NCBI GenBank assembly: GCA_934162265.1
Contig: CAKPHZ010000023.1
Coordinates: forward strand, 1-20,746
Length of the DNA stretch: 20,746 bases
Origin: an uncultured Bacilli bacterium
Lineage (GTDB): Bacteria > Bacillota_I > Bacilli_A > RF39 > UBA660
Reading direction: 5' to 3'
The notes under the pieces were generated by a model. It was not told where the DNA came from. It made no database searches and saw only the letters and a program-made list of their open reading frames with translations. The position numbers and the translations under genes are program-made. This document shows positions 7,365 to 15,129 of the stretch, piece after piece; the first letter of the stretch is position 1, and each line of letters starts with the position of its first letter.

Positions 7365-9338
7365 TTATAAATTATTTTTGATTCGAATAACTAAGCTTGG
7401 TAAATCAAGTTCTAATTCTTTTAGGATATCTTCTTCATCACCTGATTTTCCATAAGTATTTACCCCAATAAAATCATCATCTGCTTCTAATATTCGATAC
7501 CATGTTGGATCGTTTGAAAATTCTAATACTACCTTTTTATATCCTTTAGGTAATACCTCATTTTGATATTCTTTATCTTGATTTAAGAAGTTTTTAATAT
7601 TTGGCATAGAAACTACTCTTGCTTCGATATAATTTTTCATTAATTCTTCTTTTAATTCCATAGCATAGCTTACTTCGCTTCCTGTTGCAATTAAGATTAC
7701 GTCTAGGCTTTTCTTTACTTCACTAATGATATAGCCCCCATATTCAATTCCAGCAGGATTAGTAAATTCTTGAACTTCTACATGTCCTCTTGGTAAAATA
7801 ATAGCACTTGGTGATGCATTAGTTAAAATTTCGTTCCATGAACCAATCAATTCTTTATGATCACCAGGACGATAAACAGATAAATTAGGGATTGTTCTAA
7901 GCATAGCTAATTGTTCTACTGGTTCGTGAGTTGCTCCATCTTTTCCTACTAAAATACTATCATGAGTAAAAATATAAGTAACTGGTAAATTCATCATAGC
8001 AGCTAATCGAATAGCTGGTTTCATATAATCACTAAAAGCTAAAAAGCAACTTCCAAACACTCTTAAATTACATAAAGCAAGTCCATTTAGAATAGCTCCC
8101 ATTGCATGTTCTCTTACCCCAAAAGCAATATTTTTTCCAGCATAATTATCACTACTAAAATCTTCTTTTCCTTTTAAGTAAGTTTTAGTACTTGTCACAA
8201 CATCAGCACTTCCCCCAATAAAATTAGGAACAAAAGCTGAAATAACATTCATAATCTGATAATTAATATCTCTTAAATCTCTATCTGTAAATAATTTATC
8301 CATATCAATAACTTTATCTAACTGTAAAGTAATACTCTCATTATTAATGATACTATTTAAAGTATTCATTTGCTTCTCATCTAAATTAGCAGAAAATTCT
8401 TCATATAAATTAAACCAATCCCTGTAGTTATTTTCTAATCTATCTTTAATTTCTTGACGATACATTGCTGTATTATTTTTATCATATTCCCATTTTTCTT
8501 CATAACCTAATTCCTTTTTGATTTCTAAATAATCATCATTTTCTAGGGTTCCATGAATTTTATTGGTTCCTTCATATTTGGAATATTTTCCAATTGTTGT
8601 ATTAACAATAACAATAGCAGGACCACTTGCTCTTTTGGCTGCATTTATAGCTTTATTAATTTCCTTTACGGATTCTCCATTTTTAACATAATAAGTAGCA
8701 AACCCAATATCAGCATAAACATTTGCTATAGAATCAATATAGTTTTCATCAATTTCTCCATCTAAACTTACCCCATTACAATCATATAATAAAATTAAAT
8801 TATCCAATTGATATTGTGCGGCTAAGCATGCTGCTTCATAGGAAACTCCTTCCATTAAATCTCCATCACTTACCATAGCATAAACATAATAATCAAATAG
8901 ACTTCTTTTTTTATCACTATAATAGCTTTCTAAGTATTTTCCTGCCATAGACATTCCTACTGCTGTTGCAACTCCTTCTCCTAAAGGGCCAGTAGTGACA
9001 TCAATTTTGTTTTCTAAATTATACTCTGGATGTCCTGGGGTTTTAGAATAAATATTACGATAATTTTTTAAGTCATTTAAATTATACTTAGACTCATCAA
9101 TAAAAAATTCAAGAGCATATAATAAACTAGAAGCATGTCCACAAGATAAAACAAATCTATCTCGATTGCACCAATTACTCTTATTTAAATCGATATTCAA
9201 ATGATAAGTAAATAAAGTGTATAAAAGAGGCGCAGCACCTAATGCTATTCCTGGATGACCACTCCCTGCTTCGTGAATCATATCTAAAGCCAAACAACGC
9301 ACATCATTAATTAACCTTTTTTCATTTAGTTTTGTCAT
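7365..9338 (-). CDS. tkt: Transketolase
   Basis: A 657-residue thiamine-diphosphate enzyme that moves two-carbon ketol units between sugar phosphates, linking the non-oxidative pentose phosphate pathway with glycolysis. Features seen in order: SGHPG near His28, GPLGEG, the ThDP/Mg2+ motif SDGDLMEG ... CNG (157-189), GGSAD (375-379), the catalytic Glu410 in FGVREHAM, THDSILVGKDGATHEPVEQ (458-476) with substrate histidines, and a complete C-terminal domain. Length is normal. GAD/GED is replaced by GKD in the fourth motif, a tolerated position. The ribosome binding site is modest (AGGG six to seven bases upstream). It is the first gene of the cluster running to 1930; 13 bases separate it from mscL. 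Confidence 0.97.
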   Translation of the reverse strand: MTKLNEKRLINDVRCLALDMIHEAGSGHPGIALGAAPLLYTLFTYHLNIDLNKSNWCNRDRFVLSCGHASSLLYALEFFIDESKYNLNDLKNYRNIYSKTPGHPEYNLENKIDVTTGPLGEGVATAVGMSMAGKYLESYYSDKKRSLFDYYVYAMVSDGDLMEGVSYEAACLAAQYQLDNLILLYDCNGVSLDGEIDENYIDSIANVYADIGFATYYVKNGESVKEINKAINAAKRASGPAIVIVNTTIGKYSKYEGTNKIHGTLENDDYLEIKKELGYEEKWEYDKNNTAMYRQEIKDRLENNYRDWFNLYEEFSANLDEKQMNTLNSIINNESITLQLDKVIDMDKLFTDRDLRDINYQIMNVISAFVPNFIGGSADVVTSTKTYLKGKEDFSSDNYAGKNIAFGVREHAMGAILNGLALCNLRVFGSCFLAFSDYMKPAIRLAAMMNLPVTYIFTHDSILVGKDGATHEPVEQLAMLRTIPNLSVYRPGDHKELIGSWNEILTNASPSAIILPRGHVEVQEFTNPAGIEYGGYIISEVKKSLDVILIATGSEVSYAMELKEELMKNYIEARVVSMPNIKNFLNQDKEYQNEVLPKGYKKVVLEFSNDPTWYRILEADDDFIGVNTYGKSGDEEDILKELELDLPSLVIRIKNNL

Positions 9339-9362
9339 AAAATCCCTACTTTCAATATTTAA

Positions 9363-9371
9363 ATTATATCA
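9363..9371 (-). promoter_or_regulatory. Extended -10 promoter of tkt
   Basis: Minus-strand TGATATAAT (extended TGn plus TATAAT) lies about 25 bases upstream of the tkt ATG. No strong -35 box is visible, which is acceptable for extended -10 promoters. It would drive tkt and the genes after it. Confidence 0.55.
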
Positions 9372-9417
9372 TATCTCAAAAAAAATAGAAATAAAATTAT
9401 TGTCATTTTTTGGGGAA

Positions 9418-9475
9418 AAAAATACTTATCTAGTCTCTTCTTCTTTAAAAAGAATTGTACTAAATAAGTATTTTT
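9418..9475 (-). terminator. Terminator of the surface-protein gene
   Basis: A long inverted repeat with a 17-bp outer stem (AAAAATACTTATTTAGT on the minus strand; one G-U pair) and a nested TTCTT/AAGAA hairpin begins 14 bases after the stop at 9490. Both flanks are A/T runs, so it may also act on the other strand. Confidence 0.75.
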
Positions 9476-9489
9476 ATTTTATCATTTAT

Positions 9490-11079
9490 TTAAAATTTTT
9501 TCTTTCTTTTGATGATAATCATTATAACAATTCCTAATACTAAGATAATTCCTGTAATTAGAAAATAAAGATTGATATTTTTCTTTTTTTCTTGTTTGGT
9601 TTCATCTTGATTTAAAGATAATATTTCATCACTTTTAGCAATATATTTATTTTTTAATTCTTTTTCTGTTAAAATATATTTTGAATTATGGTTGATGTAA
9701 AATTCATAATAACCATTTTCTTTTTGAACTTCCATTGCTACTTTTAAGAATTTATCCTCATCTAAATCATAATAATAAATATAAAGATTATCTTCCTCAA
9801 ATAATTTATCTAATTCCATAGATTTTAAACGAATTAATACTTTTCCTGGCAATGTTCCATTATTAGAAAAGGTTAATAATTTTGTTTTAGCAGGAAAATC
9901 ACTGATTAGACTACTATTTTTAAAGTCTTTATTTGTAATATCTTTTATCATCATGGAAACATCTATATTTTTAGGATTAGTAATATCTGCTCCATTAAAT
10001 ATCCATTCTGATTCCCCATATTCAATAACTAATGTTCTTTTAGTTCCTTGTAAAGCTTGAAATAGATTTTGATGAATTACTGTATAATTATCTGCTACCA
10101 CAGTAATCACTGCATTTTTGTCTAATGTATTAATTTGAGATTGTATTTGTTCATTATAATTTTCATTATTGAAAAAATAAGTAGAAATATTTTCTAAAGT
10201 ATTATTATTATCTTCTTCATTATTTTCTATTTTTAAAGTTTGATTAAAATCTACTTTTAGCGTTGAATATGTTAATGAACCATTTTGATATAATTTTGTT
10301 TCTCCGTTATCATTCATTATGGTATATGTATTATTTTTACTACTTTTTATTAAGATATATTGTAATTGGTATTCTCCACTAACCGCTGTTGAAGGAATAG
10401 TAAAATATTTTTGTTCCATTCCTTTTAAATATATTGGTAATGTTTCATGAGTTGTTGTATTATAGAAAGATAATAATACACTATTTGTATCTAAATTAGT
10501 ATAAAACTCTGTTTTTACTTTATCGCCATTAGATGCTACTTTATCTATTAATTCAAAATGAATTTGATTTAAATCAGTATGAATTTTGTTTGTTTCTTCT
10601 TCGACAATAATATTTCCACTTTCATTAGTAAAAACATTGTTAGAATAAGTTAAACTAGAATTGTTTTCTATTAGATATTGAATGGAAGAAGATTGTGGAA
10701 AGCAAGTCATTGCTTCTACTTGATACTCTCCTGGAAATACTGTCCCTGCATTATTATCACTCATCATAAAATATGGTTCTTTATTCAAATCTTGAATGGC
10801 ATAATATAAATGATTTTCATAATCTTTACCCTTTAGCCATATAGAACAAGAATTTACTTTAGTTGGATATGTATATTTTATTTCTAAATATACTTTATCT
10901 CCATATTTTATATTTTTATTTTTTATAGCAAATTTTTCTATTTTCATTTCTGGATCTGTTGCTGTTGCTATACTCTCTTCACCTAGAGCATAACTATCTT
11001 TTAGATAAATTCCACTAAAAATAAATGCTCCTATAATTATTACAGCCATTAGCCCAATTATGATTTTTTTCTTTTTCAT
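9490..11079 (-). CDS. Surface protein with Ig-like domains and C-terminal membrane anchor
   Basis: A 529-residue protein with an N-terminal signal or anchor (MKKKK plus hydrophobic residues 6-26) and a C-terminal membrane helix (503-523) followed by KRKKKF, so its body is exposed outside the cell. No LPXTG motif is present. Two beta-rich repeats share wording: GDKVYLEIKYTYP ... PGEYQVEAM (60-123) and GDKVKTEFYTNLD ... SGEYQLQYI (186-242), each ending near SLTYS. Residues about 315-475 resemble the C-terminal beta-sandwich module found in many clostridial surface proteins: IFNGADITNPKNIDV, then LTFSNNGTLPGKV, YIYYYDLDEDKFLKV and NHNSKYILTE. Function is probably adhesion or structure, not enzymatic. 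GAGGAG lies nine bases before the ATG. It has its own promoter and terminator, so it is monocistronic. Confidence 0.82.
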   Translation of the reverse strand: MKKKKIIIGLMAVIIIGAFIFSGIYLKDSYALGEESIATATDPEMKIEKFAIKNKNIKYGDKVYLEIKYTYPTKVNSCSIWLKGKDYENHLYYAIQDLNKEPYFMMSDNNAGTVFPGEYQVEAMTCFPQSSSIQYLIENNSSLTYSNNVFTNESGNIIVEEETNKIHTDLNQIHFELIDKVASNGDKVKTEFYTNLDTNSVLLSFYNTTTHETLPIYLKGMEQKYFTIPSTAVSGEYQLQYILIKSSKNNTYTIMNDNGETKLYQNGSLTYSTLKVDFNQTLKIENNEEDNNNTLENISTYFFNNENYNEQIQSQINTLDKNAVITVVADNYTVIHQNLFQALQGTKRTLVIEYGESEWIFNGADITNPKNIDVSMMIKDITNKDFKNSSLISDFPAKTKLLTFSNNGTLPGKVLIRLKSMELDKLFEEDNLYIYYYDLDEDKFLKVAMEVQKENGYYEFYINHNSKYILTEKELKNKYIAKSDEILSLNQDETKQEKKKNINLYFLITGIILVLGIVIMIIIKRKKKF

Positions 11080-11102
11080 TATTGCACTCCTCTACTATGG
11101 GA

Positions 11103-11111
11103 ATTATAACA
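11103..11111 (-). promoter_or_regulatory. Extended -10 promoter of the surface-protein gene
   Basis: Minus-strand TGTTATAAT, an extended -10 element, is located 24 bases before the ATG at 11079. The -35 position is only a T run. It resembles the tkt and 20605 promoters in style. Confidence 0.5.
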
Positions 11112-11136
11112 TATATTTTTTAAGAAAAAAAGAAAA

Positions 11137-11191
11137 AAAATACTTATTTAGTTTTTTCTCTTTTAAAAGAATTAGACTAAGTAAGTATTTT
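11137..11191 (-). terminator. Terminator of the five-TM protein gene
   Basis: Inverted repeat of about 16 bp (AAAATACTTATTTAGT with ACTAAGTAAGTATTTT, one mismatch) around a nested TCTTTTAAAAGA palindrome. It overlaps the last bases of the CDS ending at 11190. The outer stem is nearly the same sequence as the terminator at 9418-9475. Confidence 0.65.
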
Positions 11192-12035
11192 ATTTTGATT
11201 CAAATAAATTAATTTTTTGATAAATATTTATAATATCTTTAACTTCTTCTTTTTGATAATGGTATTTTTCTAATATTTTTATATTTTTTTGAATATTCTT
11301 TAAATTTGGAGAAAGTTGTTTATTTATGATTTCTATTCTTTTTATTCCTCTTTTAATACTATCAACATCACTTAGTACAGTTTTATTTTTTATTTGCATA
11401 ATTCCAAATTTTCTAGGAATACCATCTAAGCGATATAAAATGATATCTATTTTTCTTAAGATGAATGGTCTTTTAATATTTTCGTATAAGATTATTGAAT
11501 AGATTAAAGGTGTTAAATTTTTATTTTTGGGTTTAATGATTTGGTAGTATTCATTTTTTAGATGAACATATTGAATCATTAAATAATCATCTTTAATTTT
11601 AGAAAGCATTATTCTGTTTGATTTTTCTTGTAAAAATTTGCGTAAATACCAGTAAAGATATAAGAATACTAAAATCCAGATAAAGGATTTTAATTCTTCT
11701 AAAGTTAAGAAAGTTCCTTTTACTTTATCAATGAATAATCGGTTAATTAAATAGACTACTGCAACTAAAAAGATATATTTATAAAAGGAATAAGGATTTC
11801 TACTGGTAGAAAGTTCTTTATAGTATAGAAGAAAGATTTCTACCATAGAAACAATAAGCATAATAGCATATAAATAATAAGTAGAAATATTCATCTCATA
11901 AAAAATTCCTGCTATAGTTAAGAAGTAAATACTTACTAATATTACTTCATGTAAAAATTTGATTTTTAAATTTTGTTCTAAATAGTTAATCATTAAAAAT
12001 AAGATAATTGATGTAATTAGATATCCTATTAACAT
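11190..12035 (-). CDS. Five-TM membrane protein with cytoplasmic C-terminal domain, unknown function
   Basis: A 281-residue protein. Five membrane segments are visible near residues 1-19, 29-47, 52-72, 87-102 and 117-132. Positive residues after segments 1, 3 and 5 (KIK, KELSTSR, RKFLQEK) place the C-terminal half (about 135-281) in the cytoplasm. That half carries PLIYSIILYENIKRP (176-190), FGIMQIKNKTVLSDVDSI (210-227) and a Lys/Ile-rich helical tail. The spacing of Glu185 and GIMQI recalls motifs of lysozyme-like transglycosylases, but the predicted side of the membrane argues against that activity. AAGGGGGA lies a few bases before the ATG. It stands alone between two terminators with a -10 box at 12061. 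I do not recognise a named family with confidence. Confidence 0.75.
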   Translation of the reverse strand: MLIGYLITSIILFLMINYLEQNLKIKFLHEVILVSIYFLTIAGIFYEMNISTYYLYAIMLIVSMVEIFLLYYKELSTSRNPYSFYKYIFLVAVVYLINRLFIDKVKGTFLTLEELKSFIWILVFLYLYWYLRKFLQEKSNRIMLSKIKDDYLMIQYVHLKNEYYQIIKPKNKNLTPLIYSIILYENIKRPFILRKIDIILYRLDGIPRKFGIMQIKNKTVLSDVDSIKRGIKRIEIINKQLSPNLKNIQKNIKILEKYHYQKEEVKDIINIYQKINLFESK

Positions 12036-12060
12036 ATATATTCCCCCTTAATACGCTATT

Positions 12061-12066
12061 ATTATA
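12061..12066 (-). promoter_or_regulatory. Probable -10 box for the five-TM protein gene
   Basis: Minus-strand TATAAT lies 25 bases upstream of the ATG at 12035 and directly after the rpmA terminator. The -35 hexamer is poor. Confidence 0.4.
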
Positions 12067-12082
12067 TACTAAAAGATAAAAA

Positions 12083-12128
12083 AAAGATACCCATGATAAA
12101 CAATAATTTGTCTATCATAAATATCTTT
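12083..12128 (-). terminator. Terminator of the rplU-prp-rpmA operon
   Basis: Minus-strand stem of 16 bp, AAAGATATTTATGATA with TATCATGGGTATCTTT (three G-U pairs), plus an inner ACAA/TTGT, followed by a run of eight T. It overlaps the rpmA stop codon. This is the strongest terminator in the window. Confidence 0.88.
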
Positions 12129-12420
12129 ATGCTCTAGTTTCATAAACGCTTGCTTGTTTCTTGTCGCCTTCTACTACCTCATACTTTACATATCCATTAA
12201 TTTTAGCAAATAAAGTATCATCAGTACCTCTTCCTACATTTTTACCTGGATGAATTTTAGTACCTCTTTGACGATAGATAATAGAACCTGCTGTAATATA
12301 TTCACCATCAGCAGCTTTTGCCCCTAATCTTCTACCAGCTGAATCTCTACCATTGCTTGTAGATGATTGACCTTTTTTATGAGCAAATAACTGGATATTT
12401 AATTCTAAAAATTTGATCAT
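12127..12420 (-). CDS. rpmA: Ribosomal protein bL27 with Prp-cleavable N-terminal extension
   Basis: A 97-residue large-subunit protein whose mature N-terminus reaches the peptidyl transferase centre. The core matches L27: AHKKGQSSTSNGRDSAGRRLG and GSIIYRQRGTKIHPG near the middle. It begins with MIKFLELNIQLF before AHKKG, which is the Firmicutes-type extension. In S. aureus this extension is removed by the Prp protease between Phe and Ala, so cleavage here is expected after Phe12. The prp gene lies directly upstream, and its TGA overlaps this ATG as ATGA, so the two are translationally coupled. The operon terminator overlaps the stop codon. Confidence 0.98.
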   Translation of the reverse strand: MIKFLELNIQLFAHKKGQSSTSNGRDSAGRRLGAKAADGEYITAGSIIYRQRGTKIHPGKNVGRGTDDTLFAKINGYVKYEVVEGDKKQASVYETRA

Positions 12421-12734
12421 TCTTTTTCCTCCTTATCTATTCTGATGTTTTTAGGATAACTTTTTTCTAAACTTTTTAAACAATTTAACATATTAATCAG
12501 TATTTTTTGAACATTTTCATTTTCTGATTGCACGACTACTTTTTGTTTGTTTTCACTAGAAAATACTTCTAGAGAATTTTCTTCAAATAGATAGCATGCG
12601 TTAATACTACAATAGAAAATGGAACTTACTGATGCACATACGATATCTTTTCCTAAATTGTCATATGCTGCATGACCAGTAAAATTGATTTCTTTTATGT
12701 TATTGTTTTGTTCTTTTACTTTAATCCTAATCAT
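12417..12734 (-). CDS. prp: Ribosomal processing cysteine protease Prp
   Basis: A 105-residue cysteine protease that trims the N-terminal extension of L27. The catalytic pair is visible as GHAAYDNLGKDIVCASVSS, with His21 and Cys33 at the spacing known for the Prp family (His22/Cys34 in S. aureus). Length and the conserved tail ENVQKILINMLNCLKSLEKSYP also fit. It sits between rplU and rpmA, the classical arrangement. The ATG at 12734 lacks a clear ribosome binding site: only AATAAGACT lies upstream, and the rplU stop is four bases away. Initiation therefore probably depends on ribosomes finishing rplU. No other in-frame start before the catalytic His is available. Confidence 0.96.
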   Translation of the reverse strand: MIRIKVKEQNNNIKEINFTGHAAYDNLGKDIVCASVSSIFYCSINACYLFEENSLEVFSSENKQKVVVQSENENVQKILINMLNCLKSLEKSYPKNIRIDKEEKE

Positions 12735-12738
12735 AGTC

Positions 12739-13038
12739 TTATTTTATTTTTGTAATTTCTACTTTTGTATATGGTTGACGATGACCTTGAGTTTTTCTAG
12801 TACTAGTTTTATTTGGTTTATAAGTAAAGATTCTAAGTTTTTTTCCTTTACCATTTTTAACAACTTTTCCTTCAACACTAGCACCTGCAACAAAAGGATT
12901 TCCTATAACACCATTTGCCATAAGTACTTTGTCAAAAACAACTTTTTTTCCTTCTTCAACATCCATCTTTTCAACATAGATAATTGATCCTTCTTCAACG
13001 GAATATTGCTTTCCTCCAGTTTCAATAATTGCTTTCAT
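12739..13038 (-). CDS. rplU: Ribosomal protein bL21
   Basis: A 99-residue 50S subunit protein that binds 23S rRNA. It starts MKAIIETGGKQYSV and ends with the conserved KKLRIFTYKPNK ... GHRQPYTKVEI block, all typical of L21. AAGGAGGG lies seven bases before the ATG. It is the first gene of rplU-prp-rpmA and is preceded by a structured leader (13066-13142) and a consensus promoter, so control by the leader is likely. Confidence 0.98.
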   Translation of the reverse strand: MKAIIETGGKQYSVEEGSIIYVEKMDVEEGKKVVFDKVLMANGVIGNPFVAGASVEGKVVKNGKGKKLRIFTYKPNKTSTRKTQGHRQPYTKVEITKIK

Positions 13039-13065
13039 TCGTTTTCCCTCCTTAAAATATATTTG

Positions 13066-13142
13066 GATTAAGACTCGCCTTTGGGGTGTGTAAAAACACT
13101 TAAAATACCCTTTTAGTGCGGTTGAGTTAACAACTCGAGGTT
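13066..13142 (-). promoter_or_regulatory. L21 leader (ribosomal protein autoregulatory RNA)
   Basis: The rplU 5' UTR of about 110 bases holds a structured element. On the minus strand it reads CCTCGAG, then hairpin GAGTT-GTT-AACTC, then CCGC, a nested hairpin (GGGT ... GTGT-TTTT-ACAC ... ACCC) and AAAGGCGAG. The order of these blocks and the position directly before rplU match the Firmicutes L21 leader known from Rfam. L21 is presumed to bind it and repress its own operon. The assignment is by position and by pairing worked out by eye. Confidence 0.75.
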
Positions 13143-13156
13143 CTTAAAACATTAAA

Positions 13157-13185
13157 ATTGTATCATAATATTTTTTATCTGTCAA
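13157..13185 (-). promoter_or_regulatory. Promoter of the rplU-prp-rpmA operon
   Basis: Minus-strand TTGACA (13180-13185), 17-bp spacer, TACAAT (13157-13162). The predicted start is near 13150, directly before the L21 leader. Confidence 0.88.
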
Positions 13186-13242
13186 ATGAAATACTTGTAT
13201 TTTGTGAAATAAATCTTCTATTTTACTTGTAAGTAACAAAAA

Positions 13243-13272
13243 GAAGAAAAAGAATAATTTATCTTTTTCTTC
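13243..13272 (-). terminator. Terminator after the GNAT gene
   Basis: Minus-strand GAAGAAAAAGA-TAAATTAT-TCTTTTTCTTC, a perfect 11-bp stem with an 8-base loop, followed by TTTTT. The CDS stop codon lies in the loop. It separates glyQS-GNAT from the rplU promoter. Confidence 0.85.
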
Positions 13273-13741
13273 CAAAGTAGTGATAAATGTCTATTTCTAA
13301 ATCCTTATCACTTTCTTCTAGTAAATATCCATTTCTTTCAGCTACTTTTTTGCTTGCTTTATTATTTTTATCTATTTTTAATTCAATATCATTTAATCCT
13401 TGAACATGTTCAATTAGATAAGGAGTGATTTCTGCTAAAACTTTTTCTCCGTATCCTTTTTCTCGAAAATTTTTCTTAATTGCATACCATACTTCTAATA
13501 TTCCTTCATTAGAAAAGGATAAACTACCCACTATTCCAATATAGTGATTATCTTTTTCAATAACATATGATTTTCCAATTTCTATTTTATCTTCACTTTC
13601 TGCTTGATGTTTAGAAAGCCATCTAGGGAAGTCTTTAGAAATATATTGTTGGACTTTTGAATCTCTTTCTAAGTTTCTAATTAAATCATAATGTTCTATT
13701 TCAGAAACTTTTTCTAAATTTAGTGTTCTTAAGTGAATCAT
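13259..13741 (-). CDS. GNAT-family N-acetyltransferase (RimJ/RimL-like)
   Basis: A 160-residue acetyl-CoA-dependent acyltransferase. The acetyl-CoA loop is seen as YAIKKNFREKGYGEKVL (about 86-102), matching R/Q-x-x-G-x-G, followed by the helix and the motif-B strand IELKIDKNNKASKKVAERNGY (118-138). The layout resembles RimJ/RimL-type enzymes that act on protein N-termini or small amines; the substrate cannot be told. Its ATG overlaps the glyQS stop as TAATG, so it is cotranscribed and probably translationally coupled with glycyl-tRNA synthetase. AAAGGA lies 12 bases upstream, rather far from the start, which also points to coupling. Confidence 0.9.
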   Translation of the reverse strand: MIHLRTLNLEKVSEIEHYDLIRNLERDSKVQQYISKDFPRWLSKHQAESEDKIEIGKSYVIEKDNHYIGIVGSLSFSNEGILEVWYAIKKNFREKGYGEKVLAEITPYLIEHVQGLNDIELKIDKNNKASKKVAERNGYLLEESDKDLEIDIYHYFGRKR

Positions 13742-15114
13742 TAAAATTGAATCCTTTGATTGATATAATTTTCTACTTCTTCAATAGGAAGTGTAATTTG
13801 TTCCATTGTATCTCTATCTCTTAATGTAACAGTATTATTGTTTAATGTTTCATCATCTACGGTAATACAATATGGTGTTCCAATAGCATCTTGTCTTCTA
13901 TATCTTTTTCCAATACTTCCTGTTTCATCATAACTACACATAAAATGTTTACTTAATTTTTCTTTTAATTCACTTGCATATTCACTATGATATTTTTTTA
14001 CTAATGGTAAAATTGCTACTTTGTATGGAGCTAACGCTGGAATAAATCCCATAACTTCTCTTGTTGTTCCATCTCCTAATTCTTCTTCTCTATAACTATC
14101 ACACATTAGAGCTAATGTTAGTCTGTCACAGCCTACTGATGATTCTATAACATAAGGAATATATTTTGTATTATCTTCTGGATCTAAATATTCTTGGGAA
14201 ACTTTAGAAAATTCTTGGTGCCTAGATAAATCATAATTTGTTCTGTTATGTGTTCCCCATAGTTCTCCCCAACCCATTGGAAATAAGTATTCAATATCAC
14301 AAGCTTCTTTAGCATAATGAGCTAGTTTATCATGATCATGATATCTTAATTTATCTGTATCAATCCCAAGATCACGACAAAAGTTCATAGCGTACTCTTT
14401 ATAAAACTTATAGAACCCACTATCTGTTCCTTCTTTGCAGAAGAATTGATGTTCCATCTGTTCAAACTCGATTGTTCTAAAAGTAAAGTTTCCTGGTGTA
14501 ATTTCATTACGGAAAGATTTTCCGATTTGTCCTATTCCAAAAGGCACTTTTGCTCTCATTGTTCTTTGAACATTTAAGAAATTAACGAACTCTCCTTGTG
14601 CTGTTTCTGGTCTTAAATAAACAAGACCACTTTTATCTCCTTTTATTACTCCTCTATATGTTTCAAACATTAAATTAAATTCTCTTATATCTGTGAAGTC
14701 ACTTTTTCCACATTTTGGACATTTTATTTGATTTTCTTTGATATAAGTAATCATTTCTTCATCCGTTAGGGTATCAGGATTAATATCTTTTGTATAATCA
14801 GAAATTAAATTATCTGCACGATATCTTGACTTACAATTTTTGCAATCTACTAATGGATCAGAAAAACTTGTTGTATGTCCACTTGCTTCCCATACTTTTG
14901 GATGCATTAAAATATCAGCATCTATTTCATAACTATTTTTATTTTCTTGAATGAATCTTTTTCTCCATAAATCCTTAACATTATTTTTTAATCGACTGCC
15001 CAATGGTCCGTAATCCCAAGTATTCGCAAGTCCTCCATAAATTTCACTTCCTTGATAAACAAATCCATATTGTTTACAATAGTTTACCATTTTTTCCATT
15101 GTTAGCTTTTCCAT
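13741..15114 (-). CDS. glyQS: Glycyl-tRNA synthetase, single-chain alpha2 type
   Basis: A 457-residue class II synthetase that charges tRNA-Gly. Seen in order: an N-terminal motif with YGGLANTWDYGPLG; a zinc-binding insert with CKNC (91-94) and CPKC (132-135); motif 2 with FRNEITPGNFTFRTIEFEQ (201-219); ESSVGCDRLTLALM (324-337) as motif 3; and a C-terminal anticodon-binding domain (about 360-455) beginning APYKVAILPL. This is the single-subunit form found in S. aureus and mycoplasmas, not the alpha/beta form of B. subtilis. The start at 15114 is set by AGGAGG six bases upstream; an in-frame ATG 21 codons earlier would lie inside the T-box terminator. Expression is controlled by the T-box leader at 15130-15259. 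Confidence 0.97.
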   Translation of the reverse strand: MEKLTMEKMVNYCKQYGFVYQGSEIYGGLANTWDYGPLGSRLKNNVKDLWRKRFIQENKNSYEIDADILMHPKVWEASGHTTSFSDPLVDCKNCKSRYRADNLISDYTKDINPDTLTDEEMITYIKENQIKCPKCGKSDFTDIREFNLMFETYRGVIKGDKSGLVYLRPETAQGEFVNFLNVQRTMRAKVPFGIGQIGKSFRNEITPGNFTFRTIEFEQMEHQFFCKEGTDSGFYKFYKEYAMNFCRDLGIDTDKLRYHDHDKLAHYAKEACDIEYLFPMGWGELWGTHNRTNYDLSRHQEFSKVSQEYLDPEDNTKYIPYVIESSVGCDRLTLALMCDSYREEELGDGTTREVMGFIPALAPYKVAILPLVKKYHSEYASELKEKLSKHFMCSYDETGSIGKRYRRQDAIGTPYCITVDDETLNNNTVTLRDRDTMEQITLPIEEVENYINQRIQF

Positions 15115-15129
15115 ATTTCCTCCTAAAAA

